26,416 nt of DNA from Polaromonas sp. UBA5171 (GTDB lineage Bacteria; Pseudomonadota; Gammaproteobacteria; Burkholderiales; Burkholderiaceae_C): contig DHWX01000075.1 in assembly GCA_002413395.1 (NCBI GenBank), positions 1 to 26,416 of the forward strand. Direction: 5' to 3'. The position numbers and the translations under genes were made by a program. How positions within the stretch are numbered: position 1 is the stretch's first letter; the number at the start of each line of letters is the position of its first letter. Shown here piece by piece: positions 17,380 to 25,042 of the stretch. The notes below the pieces were generated by a model that worked only from the letters and a program-made list of their open reading frames with translations, was not told where the DNA came from and searched no databases.

Positions 17380-19173
17380 CTAGTGCGCCACGGACTTGAT
17401 GCTACCTGGAACAATTTTGGCATCCCAGTTGCGAATCATGTCCTGCACCAGCGGATCATTGCGAATGGCCTCTTCGGCGGCGCGTTGCTGCTCAACCAGC
17501 GCGGCGATATTGCGGCGCGCCGGGGTATCGATGACGCTGCCCACTTCCACGCTCAGCTGAAGGTCAGCGTCTCCTAGGGTTTGCCGCAGCGCAACCTGCA
17601 ACTTCTCGCGGGCAGCGCTCTGGTTCAGCGACTCGCGCTCAATGCGCAAGGCCCACAAGCTGCCGTCCTGGCTGCACAACTCGGATTGCAGCGCGAGTTC
17701 ACGAGCCAGCGCGGTAACGGCTTCGGCGGCGACCAGTTGATTCACGGTCTGGCTCCAGAAGTCGCCGAGAGGGGCAAGCGTCGCGATCACGGGCGTGGTC
17801 AGCGCAACGGCTGGCAGCAGCAGCGTGGGTGTTGGTGTCGGTAGTTGCTCCATGGATGTTTCTGAATTAATAGCAATAGGTTCCTGGATCACCTTGGGAA
17901 AAGTCTTATTTTGTTCATGACTTTCGGCCGAAACAATGCCTCGTGCAGACACGCGCGTCTGCTCCCCTTCACCCCGGCTCAGGTCCGGCCTTTCAGGCTG
18001 CGGCTTTTTTGCAGGCTCGGCGGCGCTCCCAAACCTGGCCGCCGGTGCGCCAGCCACAGCAACCCCGGCGGGCTTGAAGGCCAGCAGGCGCAGCAGCACC
18101 ATCGTCAAGGCGGCGTATTCGTCGGGGGCCAGCCCCAACTCGCCACGGCCATGCAGACAAAGGCTGTAGAGCAGTTGGGTTTCATCGGCAGGCAGGGTGC
18201 GGGCCAGCCGTGCGGTCTCGACGATTTCGGGGTCAGCATCATCATCTCCGGCCGCCATGTCGGGCACCGCCTGCAGTACCGCCATGCGCTGCAAAACGGC
18301 GGTCATGTCTTCCAGCGTGGACGCGGCACTCAATCCGTTAAGTCGCAGCGCTTCCGAGGTTTCCACCACCGTGCGACCGTCGCCACGCGCCAGCGCATCA
18401 AGCAGTCGAAACACATAGCTGCGATCCACGCTGCCCAGCATGGTGCGCACGCTGGCCTCCTGCAATTGGCCCGAACCGAAGGAAATGGCCTGGTCGGTCA
18501 GCGACAGCGCGTCGCGCATGGAGCCGCGCGCGGCACGCGCGAGCAGGCGCAGGGCCTGCGGCTCGGAAGCCACGTTTTCCAGTTGCAGCACGTGCCACAA
18601 ATACTCCAGAATGGTTTCAGGGGCGATCGGCCGCAGGTTGAACTGCAGGCAGCGCGACAACACCGTGGCCGGCACTTTTTGCGGGTCAGTCGTGGCCAGT
18701 ACAAATTTGAGGTACTCGGGGGGTTCCTCCAGCGTCTTGAGCATGGCGTTGAACGCCGTGTTCGTGAGCATGTGAACCTCGTCAATCATGAACACCTTGA
18801 AGCGCCCCACCACCGGTTTGTACACCGCCTGCTCCAGCAGTTGCGCAATCTCGTCCACGCCGCGGTTGGATGCAGCATCCAGCTCGGTGTAATCGACAAA
18901 ACGGCCGCTGTCGATATCCAGGCAGGCCTGGCACACCCCGCACGGCGTGGCGGTAATGCCACCCGTCCCATCAGGACCAGTGCAATTGAGCGACTTGGCC
19001 AAAATGCGCGACACGGTCGTCTTGCCCACGCCCCGCGTGCCGGTAAAAAGGTAGGCATGGTGCAAGCGCCCGCTACTGAGCGCATTGCCAAGCGCCTGCA
19101 CCACATGCGACTGACCCACCATTTCAGAGAAATTGCGGGGGCGGTATTTGCGGGCAAGAACTAAATAGGACAT
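17380..19173 (-). CDS. dnaX: DNA polymerase III subunits gamma and tau
   Basis: The clamp-loader ATPase; tau also ties the loader to the polymerase core and helicase. The product is 597 residues. The N-terminal AAA+ module shows Walker A GTRGVGKTT (45-53), a zinc site (C64, C78, C81, C84), Walker B FMIDEVH (128-134) and the SRC arginine-finger motif (173-175). Domains II and III run to about residue 370, followed by a Pro/Ala/Thr-rich linker and a C-terminal tau region. Codons 388-390 are GCA AAA AAG, which form the slippery heptamer A AAA AAG; a -1 shift gives a stop three codons later and a 393-residue gamma-like product. No clear ribosome site precedes the start, but MSYLVLARKYRP is the canonical N-terminus. 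It is the first gene of dnaX-ebfC-recR. Confidence 0.97.
   Translation of the reverse strand: MSYLVLARKYRPRNFSEMVGQSHVVQALGNALSSGRLHHAYLFTGTRGVGKTTVSRILAKSLNCTGPDGTGGITATPCGVCQACLDIDSGRFVDYTELDAASNRGVDEIAQLLEQAVYKPVVGRFKVFMIDEVHMLTNTAFNAMLKTLEEPPEYLKFVLATTDPQKVPATVLSRCLQFNLRPIAPETILEYLWHVLQLENVASEPQALRLLARAARGSMRDALSLTDQAISFGSGQLQEASVRTMLGSVDRSYVFRLLDALARGDGRTVVETSEALRLNGLSAASTLEDMTAVLQRMAVLQAVPDMAAGDDDADPEIVETARLARTLPADETQLLYSLCLHGRGELGLAPDEYAALTMVLLRLLAFKPAGVAVAGAPAARFGSAAEPAKKPQPERPDLSRGEGEQTRVSARGIVSAESHEQNKTFPKVIQEPIAINSETSMEQLPTPTPTLLLPAVALTTPVIATLAPLGDFWSQTVNQLVAAEAVTALARELALQSELCSQDGSLWALRIERESLNQSAAREKLQVALRQTLGDADLQLSVEVGSVIDTPARRNIAALVEQQRAAEEAIRNDPLVQDMIRNWDAKIVPGSIKSVAH
18004..18010 (-). 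other. Candidate programmed -1 ribosomal frameshift site in dnaX
   Basis: The sense strand reads A AAA AAG in the zero frame (GCA AAA AAG, codons 388-390), the same heptamer and phase as the E. coli dnaX site. After a -1 slip the frame reads GCC GCA GCC TGA, ending at 17993-17995. A GGGAG lies 15 bases upstream, longer than the roughly 10 bases known for the E. coli stimulator. Only short hairpins (such as GCCT-GAA-AGGC) are visible downstream. Confidence 0.6.
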
Positions 19174-19275
19174 TCAGGCATTCTAAATTCACGGACTACC
19201 CAACCGTCGCACCGCCAAAACGCCAGCGGGTACGTCGCCCCGCAGTGCCGCCAGCATGGGCATTGCCAACTCCCT

Positions 19276-19281
19276 TACAAT
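19276..19281 (+). promoter_or_regulatory. Candidate -10 element for ffs
   Basis: TACAAT lies 10 bases before the predicted 5' end of the SRP RNA and matches TATAAT at 5 of 6 positions. No convincing -35 hexamer is present at standard spacing. Confidence 0.45.
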
Positions 19282-19291
19282 CGGAAGCGAC

Positions 19292-19379
19292 GGGCCTTCC
19301 CGCATGGTGAAGCGGCCAACCGGGTCAGATGGGGAACCAAGCAGCCCTAACTGCGGAGCCAGTGCCGGGGTCAAGGCTC
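19292..19379 (+). ncRNA. ffs: Signal recognition particle 4.5S RNA
   Basis: The RNA of the bacterial signal recognition particle; it binds Ffh and docks with FtsY during membrane-protein targeting. The conserved apical part is seen in GGGTCAGATGGGGAACCAAG followed by CAGCCCTAACTGCGGAGCCAGTG, which holds the Ffh-binding internal loops and GGGGA-type tetraloop region. The ends pair as GGGCCTT (19292-19298) with AAGGCTC (19373-19379), including one G-U. This closes the long single hairpin and sets the approximate ends. A TACAAT -10 element lies before it and a T-rich run (TTATTTGTTT) after it. It is divergent from dnaX, a neighbour pairing common in bacteria. Exact ends may be off by several bases. 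Confidence 0.9.
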
Positions 19380-19438
19380 GTCACCTTATTTGTTTGTCAG
19401 TAACTCGCGGCTATGGCGCAGTGGGTTCAGCGGCACCC

Positions 19439-19720
19439 TTAACGGCATGCCTCTTCAATGGCGGTCGTGGTCTGCAGTGCATGATCGGCAATTTGCGCGG
19501 ACATCAAGGCCAGCGCCGCCAGCGCGTAGGTGCCACTGAGGATGCCTTTATAGGCCACTTCGGCAGCCATCGCATCTTGCCCCAAGCCTTCAGTGGCAGC
19601 CACGATGCAGGCCTCAATGCTGTTCAGGTTCGCATCTCCATACAGATCCTCGCCTTCATAAGTTACGCGGTATTCGTACTGACCTTGTTCAATTAGGTCA
19701 ACGTGGAAACGCACGATCAT
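19439..19720 (-). CDS. Small hypothetical protein, 93 residues
   Basis: I do not recognise the family. The product starts MIVRFHVDLIEQGQYEYRVTYEGEDLYGD, a beta-rich acidic segment, then turns helical with many alanines (IEACIVAATEGLGQDAMAAEVAYKGILSGTYALAALALMS), ending TTTAIEEACR. There is no signal peptide; the alanine-rich helix is only moderately hydrophobic and more likely soluble. A well-placed GGAG ribosome site (AAAAGGAGACTTGCC before the ATG) and normal codon use support a real gene. It lies between ffs, which converges on it, and the disrupted flavoprotein gene upstream. Function is unknown. Confidence 0.75.
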   Translation of the reverse strand: MIVRFHVDLIEQGQYEYRVTYEGEDLYGDANLNSIEACIVAATEGLGQDAMAAEVAYKGILSGTYALAALALMSAQIADHALQTTTAIEEACR

Positions 19721-19769
19721 GGCAAGTCTCCTTTTCTATAAATCGCTGGCTATGCCCATATTTCCTGGG

Positions 19770-21225
19770 CTATAACCCGAAATGCCTTAAGACCCCCTGC
19801 CCTGCAGCACATCCGCTGGCAAAACAGGCGGTGAGCAAATAGCCGCCCGTGGGCGCTTCCCAGTCGAGCATTTCACCGGCGCAAAATACGGCTTGCGCGG
19901 TGCCGTCCGGCAGTTTGAGTTGCAGTTGCGCATCAAGCCCCTCAAACATCACGCCGCCCGCGCTGCTGATGGCCTCTTCGATAGGTCGGGCGGCCACCAG
20001 CTTGACCGGCAGCACCTTGATGGCATGAGCCAGTCGTACCGGGTCGTTGATCGCTTCCTTGCTCAGCAGTTCGTGCAGCAAGGCCGCCTTGATGCCGTCG
20101 AGCTTCAAGCGACTCTTGAGGTGACTTGACAGCGAGCGAGAACCGCGCGGATGGCGCACTTCGACCAATACCTGCTCGGGCGTTTTGTCGGGCAGCAGGT
20201 CGAGCAAAAAAATGGCGCTGCCGTAGGCCGAAATTTCGTCACGCAGCAGGCTGGAGACGGCGTAGATCAGGCTGCCTTCAACGCCGGTGGCGGTCGCCAC
20301 GAACTCGCCCTTGCGGCTGAACGTGCGGCCGCGTGAATCAGCGAAATGGATGGCCCACGGACTTGAAAGGGTGACCGGCAAAGCGGCTGGCAAAGTGCTC
20401 GGTCCATCCCACTTGCGGCAGCGGGCTTTTGCCAACCAGTTCCATTAAAAATTCGCGGCGTGTCTCACCACTCACTGCTGTGGCCGCCTCCACTTGAGCC
20501 GGACTGCCAGGACGCGCCGCAACGTCAAAGCCACAATTGGAAGGCTGCAGCGGCGCCACCGCCACGCCACGGCCGGCCAGCACGGGCACCCACGCGCCAT
20601 CAGAGCCCAAACGCGCCCAGCTGCCACCGCCCAGGGCCAGCACCACGGCGTCAGCTGCGACCTGAACTTCACCCGCAGGCGTTGAGAATTTCAGTCCACC
20701 TTCATCACCCCAGCCCAGCCAGCGATGACGCATGAAAAACTGCACACCAGAATTGCGCAAGCGGTGCAGCCAGGCACGCAGCAGCGGCGCGGCTTTCATG
20801 TCTTTGGGAAATACCAGGCCCGAACTGCCCACAAAGGTCCCCACGCCCAGGGATTCAGCCCAGGCACGAAGCTCTGCCGGACCAAACGCGGCAAGCAGCA
20901 GCTGCAACTGTGCGCTGCGCTCGCCATAGCGCCGCATGAAAATTTCTGGCGGCTCGGAATGCGTGAGATTCAGCCCGCCCTTGCCAGCCAGCAGGAACTT
21001 GCGTCCGACCGAGGGCATGGCATCGTAGACCTGCACCGAGACGGCAGAGCCAGCGCCAGCCAGCACTTCGGCAGCCATCAGGCCTGCCGGGCCACCGCCG
21101 ATAACGGCGACACGCCGTGGTTGAACAGGGGAAGTTGATGTATTCAAGAAAAATCCGTATGCAACAAGTGGTCCTCTGAGGTCGAAGGAAATACGGCGCC
21201 AGTCGGTGCGCCCAGCGCCAAACAT
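19770..21225 (-). pseudogene. HI0933/YhiN-like flavoprotein, split by a single-base frameshift
   Basis: Two reading frames together make one NAD(P)/FAD-dependent oxidoreductase of the HI0933/BaiN type. The upstream part (to 20338) carries the FAD-binding GGGPAGLMAAE, then KFLLAGKGGLNLTHSE and ALGGGSWARLGSDG. The downstream part (19770 to about 20370) carries DSRGRTFSRKGEFVATATGVEGSLIY and ends with GEMLDWEAPTGGYLLTACFASG, the second family signature. The join falls at FKSV / AIHFADS: removing one base from the CCC run at 20354-20356 restores a continuous frame. Everything else is intact, so this is either a recent mutation or a sequencing or assembly error in a short homopolymer. The start is uncertain: an ATG at 21225 is far from the FAD motif, while a TTG at 21147 gives the usual short N-terminus. 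Function in the family is largely unknown. Confidence 0.85.
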
Positions 21226-21737
21226 TCCGAACCAGGTGGATGACTTGCAAAAAACCGGTCAAACTACATGCTCCAGACAATCCGGGGTGGCCAAGGTTTC
21301 GTCAGGTCATGAAGTGTGTTAAAAATCAGCATTGCCCGAACGCGTTGAATTATCGCAGTGCAAGCTCAGGATAGCAGGACCGAAGGTGCCAGGCTTTCGC
21401 GCCAACGCCAGAAACGTCCTTTACCAAGAGTCCCGAATCTTCGATTAATTGCCGAGGGCGCAAACCATGACTGAATCCACACCCACCTTCAACCCCGAAC
21501 CAGAGCTAAAAAACCCGCGCTCATCTCTTCTTGGGACATTCAGCCGGAACGCAAGAGGCTGCGCAAGACGCGGGGTTTGATGGCTACTGAACCCAACCTG
21601 TCGATATTGACTCGCGCTTTATTGATCTCAGGATTGCCAGTCGGGCGATTTTCTAGTCAGTCGCGTGGGGTCTTAAGCCCCTGTTTCAACGGGTCTCACC
21701 ACACCGACCCAACATCAGTCCGGCGAGTCTTCCAGGC
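21226..21737. other. 512-bp gap with gene debris
   Basis: No intact gene is convincing here. The left part (21226-21450) shows no clear signal beyond being upstream of the flavoprotein gene. The right part holds a short plus-strand frame with a good ribosome site (21467-21580) and downstream open stretches in other frames, which look like a decayed gene. A small hairpin GGGG/CCCC lies near 21665-21680, before the LD-carboxypeptidase gene. Confidence 0.5.
21467..21580 (+). pseudogene. Possible remnant of a small gene (37-codon frame)
   Basis: An ATG at 21467 has a GAGGG ribosome site nine bases upstream and opens MTESTPTFNPEPELKNP, then stops after 37 codons. At codons 14-16 the sequence is CTA AAA AAC, so a one-base shift in the six-A run leads into another open frame reading KKPALISSWDIQPERKRLRKTRG onward to 21765. 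A third frame then looks open (PVDIDSRFIDLRIASRAIF, then stop). The multiple frame changes suggest decay rather than a working gene. I do not recognise the family. Confidence 0.3.
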
Positions 21738-22700
21738 ATGGACAACACAATACTTTGCATCGTGAAAAAAAAGCACATCTACATTTACTCTCCCTCCAGT
21801 GCTGTACGCGACAAGGTCAGCTTCAAACGCGGCATCAAACGCCTTCAGGCTCTGGGCCACGAGGTGGAAGTGGATGAGGCCGCGCTGGCAAGTCACCAGC
21901 GCTTTGCTGGTGATGACGAAACCCGACTGGCGGCTATACACCGCGCGGCGGCCAGTGGAGCTGACGTGGCGCTTATCTCGCGCGGTGGTTACGGCCTGAC
22001 GCGGATTCTGCCGGGCATCCACTACAAAGCCGTGGCCAAGGCCATTGCCAGCGGCACCTGCTTTGTCGGCTTGAGCGATTTCACAGCGTTTCAGATGGCT
22101 GTGTTGGCCCGAACCGGCGCAGTCACCTGGGCCGGTCCGGCGCTGTGCGAGGACTTTGGCACCGAGACCACGCCCGATGACATCATGGAGGCCTGTTTTG
22201 ACGACCTGATCACGGGGCAAGGCGAAGGCGCGGGCTGGCAGTTGCCAAAAACCACCATGCATTCAATTGATTCGGGGGCTGATGCCACATTCAATATCAA
22301 GGATTCAGTTCTGTGGGGTGGCAACCTGGCGCTACTGGCCTCGCTCGCAGGCACGCCCTATCTGCCTACCATCAAAGGCGGCGTGCTGTTTCTTGAAGAT
22401 GTCGGCGAGCATCCCTACCGAGTGGAACGGATGCTCAATCAACTGCTGCATGCCGGAGTCCTGGCACGGCAAAAAGCCGTTATTTTCGGGCAGTTCACCA
22501 ACTACAAACTGGTGCCGCACGACAAGGGATTCAAATTGTCCACAGTGGTGGCCTGGTTGCAGAGACAGATCAAAGCGCGCGTGCTGACCGGATTGCCATT
22601 TGGCCATATAGCCACCAAAGTGCTGCTGCCTGTAGGCAGCAAGATCACACTGGCGGTGGAAGGCCGGGACACTTTTCTACTGTGGGGCCATCAGCACTAG
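21738..22700 (+). CDS. LD-carboxypeptidase (peptidase family S66, LdcA/MccF type)
   Basis: A cytoplasmic serine peptidase; LdcA members release the terminal D-alanine from muropeptide tetrapeptides during cell-wall recycling, and MccF members inactivate microcin C-type compounds. The product is 320 residues. The family triad is visible: nucleophile S113 in GLSDFTAF, E220 in VLFLEDVGEHPYRVERM, and H290 in GLPFGHIATKV. The SRGGYGLTRILP segment (81-92) that builds the oxyanion region is also present. The ATG at 21738 gives the family length, though the ribosome site (CCAGG) is very close; a GTG at 21762 is an alternative. No recycling genes lie beside it, so LdcA activity is the default reading. 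It begins right after the debris-filled gap. Confidence 0.93.
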   Translation: MDNTILCIVKKKHIYIYSPSSAVRDKVSFKRGIKRLQALGHEVEVDEAALASHQRFAGDDETRLAAIHRAAASGADVALISRGGYGLTRILPGIHYKAVAKAIASGTCFVGLSDFTAFQMAVLARTGAVTWAGPALCEDFGTETTPDDIMEACFDDLITGQGEGAGWQLPKTTMHSIDSGADATFNIKDSVLWGGNLALLASLAGTPYLPTIKGGVLFLEDVGEHPYRVERMLNQLLHAGVLARQKAVIFGQFTNYKLVPHDKGFKLSTVVAWLQRQIKARVLTGLPFGHIATKVLLPVGSKITLAVEGRDTFLLWGHQH

Positions 22701-22757
22701 CGACCAGCCAGCACCCGGCAAAATAAAATCGGCACGTTGATGAATTTACCAGGCTGG

Positions 22758-23141
22758 TCAGGAACCGGTCGAGAGGGGACTGGGCCGCGAACTCAGGCCG
22801 GGTGGCAACAGACCTTTGAATTTGTCACTGATGATTGCCATTTTTTCGCGTGCAACGGTTTCTCCGTGCATGGCAGCCAATACCGCCATGACCGAACCAC
22901 GCGCGTACCACAGTCCTTGGACGTCCTTGGCATAGCGCACACGGCGAATAATATGAGGGTAGTTTTTTTCACCAAATTCACCAAGTTCATCCAGGGTGAA
23001 CTGGCGGATATCTTCGGTGCGGGCTTCCAGCTCGGACGACACGACTTCACCCGGGCCGAACAAGACCATGAAACTGCTTCTCAAAGTGGTTTTAAACCAG
23101 CGCATCAGGTAAAAGCTTTCTATCAGACTTTCAGGCAACAT
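22758..23141 (-). CDS. Hypothetical protein, about 127 residues
   Basis: I do not recognise a family. After MRWFKTTLRSSFMVLFGPGEVV, a mildly hydrophobic start, the protein becomes polar and helical with paired charges (SSELEARTEDIRQFTLDELGEFGEKNYPHIIRRVRYAKDVQGLWYARGSVMAVLAAMHGE), and ends in a Pro/Ser-rich tail. Composition and codon use look like a real gene, and the reverse strand of this region has no better frame. The start is unsure: ATG at 23141 or 23105, and a TTG at 23189, are all in frame and none has a strong ribosome site. It converges on the LD-carboxypeptidase gene with a 57-bp gap. Confidence 0.65.
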   Translation of the reverse strand: MLPESLIESFYLMRWFKTTLRSSFMVLFGPGEVVSSELEARTEDIRQFTLDELGEFGEKNYPHIIRRVRYAKDVQGLWYARGSVMAVLAAMHGETVAREKMAIISDKFKGLLPPGLSSRPSPLSTGS

Positions 23142-23507
23142 CAACGTGAACAGGAAACCTTGGAGTGCTGGTGAATATTGACATGGCAAGCCGACCGGTC
23201 TTGTGGGCGATTCAAACCTTCTGTTGTAGCCGTATAGTCTTGGTGACCCTGTATGTACCGTGAACCACGGTTGTCAGATTAGGGTCTGCAGGGCCCTGAC
23301 GCAATCAAAATTATGTGAATTAACCATAAAAACAACAATTGAATCAAGATGTTAGAAACCAAATATCGTGCGGATTCTGGTTTTGAACGTTGTTTAAAGC
23401 TTTCGATTTAATTCACATTCCAAGAATTCCCTCAAACCCTCAAACGGAAGTTCCAGCACACCGCTGTTCCTCTATTTGTTACAACCTTTCACAACACCAT
23501 CACCCAT
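23142..23507. other. Intergenic region upstream of aldehyde dehydrogenase, with palindromes
   Basis: No gene is seen in most of this stretch. It holds the hairpin ACCGTG-AAC-CACGGT (23257-23271), a perfect 10-bp palindrome CAGGGCCCTG (23289-23298), and TTATG/CATAA half-sites (23311-23315 and 23325-23329), all upstream of the promoter candidate. These could be operator sites for a regulator encoded elsewhere; none has a U-tract. Confidence 0.4.
23383..23412 (+). promoter_or_regulatory. Candidate sigma70 promoter for the aldehyde dehydrogenase gene
   Basis: TTGAAC (23383-23388) and TTTAAT (23407-23412) are separated by 18 bp and match the -35 and -10 consensus at 4 of 6 and 5 of 6 positions. 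A leader of about 90 bases would follow. The AT-rich spacer includes the palindrome AAAGCTTT. Confidence 0.4.
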
Positions 23508-24959
23508 ATGACATCCCTTATGACTGCCTACCCTGCGCATTACATCAACGGCCAATGGGTCAAAGCCCGGTCGGATGAAACGCTGCCCGTTCACGACTCC
23601 AGCACTGAAGCCCTGATGGCCACGGTACCCGCTGGCACCATGGCCGAGGCTGAAGCCGCGGTGTTGGCGGCCCGTGTCGCGTTTGACAGTTGGTCAACGC
23701 TGCCGGTCGAAACCCGTGCAGCCTGCCTTGACAGGATTGCAGCCGGCATCAAGGCCCGCACCGAAGAGCTGGCGCTGGCCATTGCCCGTGAAGTCGGTAT
23801 GCCACTGAAAATGGCGCGCGCCGTGCAGGTCGGTGGCCCGGCCTGGCACTGGGGCAACTTTGCCAAGGTGGCGCGCCACTTCGAGTGGGAAAAGAAGGTC
23901 GGCAACTCGCTGGTGCTGCGCGAACCAATTGGCGTGGTGGGCTGCATCACGCCGTGGAATTTCCCGCTCAGCCAAATCACACTCAAAATCGCCCCGGCGC
24001 TGGTGGCGGGCTGCACGGTGGTGCTCAAACCCAGTGAAATCGCGCCGGTCAACGCCATGATTCTGGCCGAAATCATTCACGAAGCCGGTCTGCCACCCGG
24101 CGTGTTCAATCTGGTCAACGGCCTGGGCCCGGTTGTGGGCGAGGTACTGGCGACGCACCCTGAGGTGGACATGGTGAGCTTCACCGGCTCGACACGTGCG
24201 GGCAAGCGGGTTGCGGAACTGGCCAGCCAGTCGGTCAAGCGCGTCACGCTCGAACTCGGCGGCAAGTCGGCCAGTGTGATTCTGGACGATGCCAATCTGG
24301 AAGCCGCTGTCAAGGGCACCGTGTCGGCCTGCATGCTCAATAGCGGCCAGACCTGCTCGGCCCATACCCGCATGCTGGTGCCCGCCAACCGCTACGGGGA
24401 AGCCCGGGCACTGGCGCAAGCGGCGATTGCCCGGTTTAACATCGGCCCCAGCCTTCTGGATAGCAGCAAACTCGGCCCTCTGGTGAGCGCCGCACAGCGT
24501 GACCGCGTGCTGGGCTTTATCCGCGTCGGCATCGAGGAAGGCGCGGACGTGATCGCCGGGGGCGCTGAAGTCCCCGTTGTGGAACACAGCCAGGGCAAAG
24601 GCTATTTCGTGCAGCCGACCATTTTGGGGGTCAAGCCCGGTGACACGCTGGCACAGGAAGAAATTTTCGGCCCAGTGCTGGTGGTGATTGCCTACGCAGA
24701 CGAAGATGATGCCGTAGCAATCGCCAACAACACCATCTATGGTCTGGGGGGTGCCGTCTGGAGCGCCACAAACGAGCATGCCGTGAAGGTGGCGCGACGG
24801 CTGAGAACCGGGCAAGTGGACATCAACGGCGGCCCCTTCAATGGCCAGGCACCCTTTGGCGGTTACAAGCAATCGGGCAACGGACGTGAAAACGGTGTTT
24901 ACGGACTGGAAGAATTTTTGGAGTTCAAGGCGCTGCAATTCAAACCCGACGCAAACTGA
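23508..24959 (+). CDS. NAD(P)+-dependent aldehyde dehydrogenase
   Basis: Oxidises an aldehyde to the carboxylic acid in the cytoplasm. The product is 483 residues, the usual size for the superfamily. Catalytic C283 lies in NSGQTCSAHTRM, general base E249 in VTLELGGKSA, and the oxyanion Asn151 in TPWNFPLSQ. FTGSTRAGKRV (225-235) is the cofactor-binding turn and EEIFGPVL the later conserved glutamate motif. The C-terminus FGGYKQSGNGRENGVYGLEEFLEFKAL is typical. Substrate is not evident; general or betaine-aldehyde-like members share this layout. The ATG at 23508 and another at 23520 are both possible starts. A promoter candidate lies about 90 bases upstream. It precedes trmB by 83 bases. Confidence 0.93.
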   Translation: MTSLMTAYPAHYINGQWVKARSDETLPVHDSSTEALMATVPAGTMAEAEAAVLAARVAFDSWSTLPVETRAACLDRIAAGIKARTEELALAIAREVGMPLKMARAVQVGGPAWHWGNFAKVARHFEWEKKVGNSLVLREPIGVVGCITPWNFPLSQITLKIAPALVAGCTVVLKPSEIAPVNAMILAEIIHEAGLPPGVFNLVNGLGPVVGEVLATHPEVDMVSFTGSTRAGKRVAELASQSVKRVTLELGGKSASVILDDANLEAAVKGTVSACMLNSGQTCSAHTRMLVPANRYGEARALAQAAIARFNIGPSLLDSSKLGPLVSAAQRDRVLGFIRVGIEEGADVIAGGAEVPVVEHSQGKGYFVQPTILGVKPGDTLAQEEIFGPVLVVIAYADEDDAVAIANNTIYGLGGAVWSATNEHAVKVARRLRTGQVDINGGPFNGQAPFGGYKQSGNGRENGVYGLEEFLEFKALQFKPDAN

Positions 24960-25042
24960 CGGCATCTGGTGCTGGCCGCTCTGTTTGACTGACCTCGCAA
25001 GATTGATTTTTTTGCTCAACCAGACCGGCAACCTAAAATCAG

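Noticed and set aside
17860..17885. TTGCTATTAAT in the dnaX linker, partly like the inverted repeat at 18-38
   Set aside because: Only seven bases are shared and the stretch is in-frame coding for the linker, so an inserted repeat element cannot be supported.
17911..19164. 417-codon plus-strand open frame opposite dnaX
   Set aside because: Antisense shadow of dnaX: composition is dominated by His, Gln, Arg and Gly, with no domain or ribosome site.
19395..19440. Stretch after ffs that at first looked tRNA-like
   Set aside because: No acceptor stem, anticodon arm or GGTTCGAATCC-type T-arm can be drawn.
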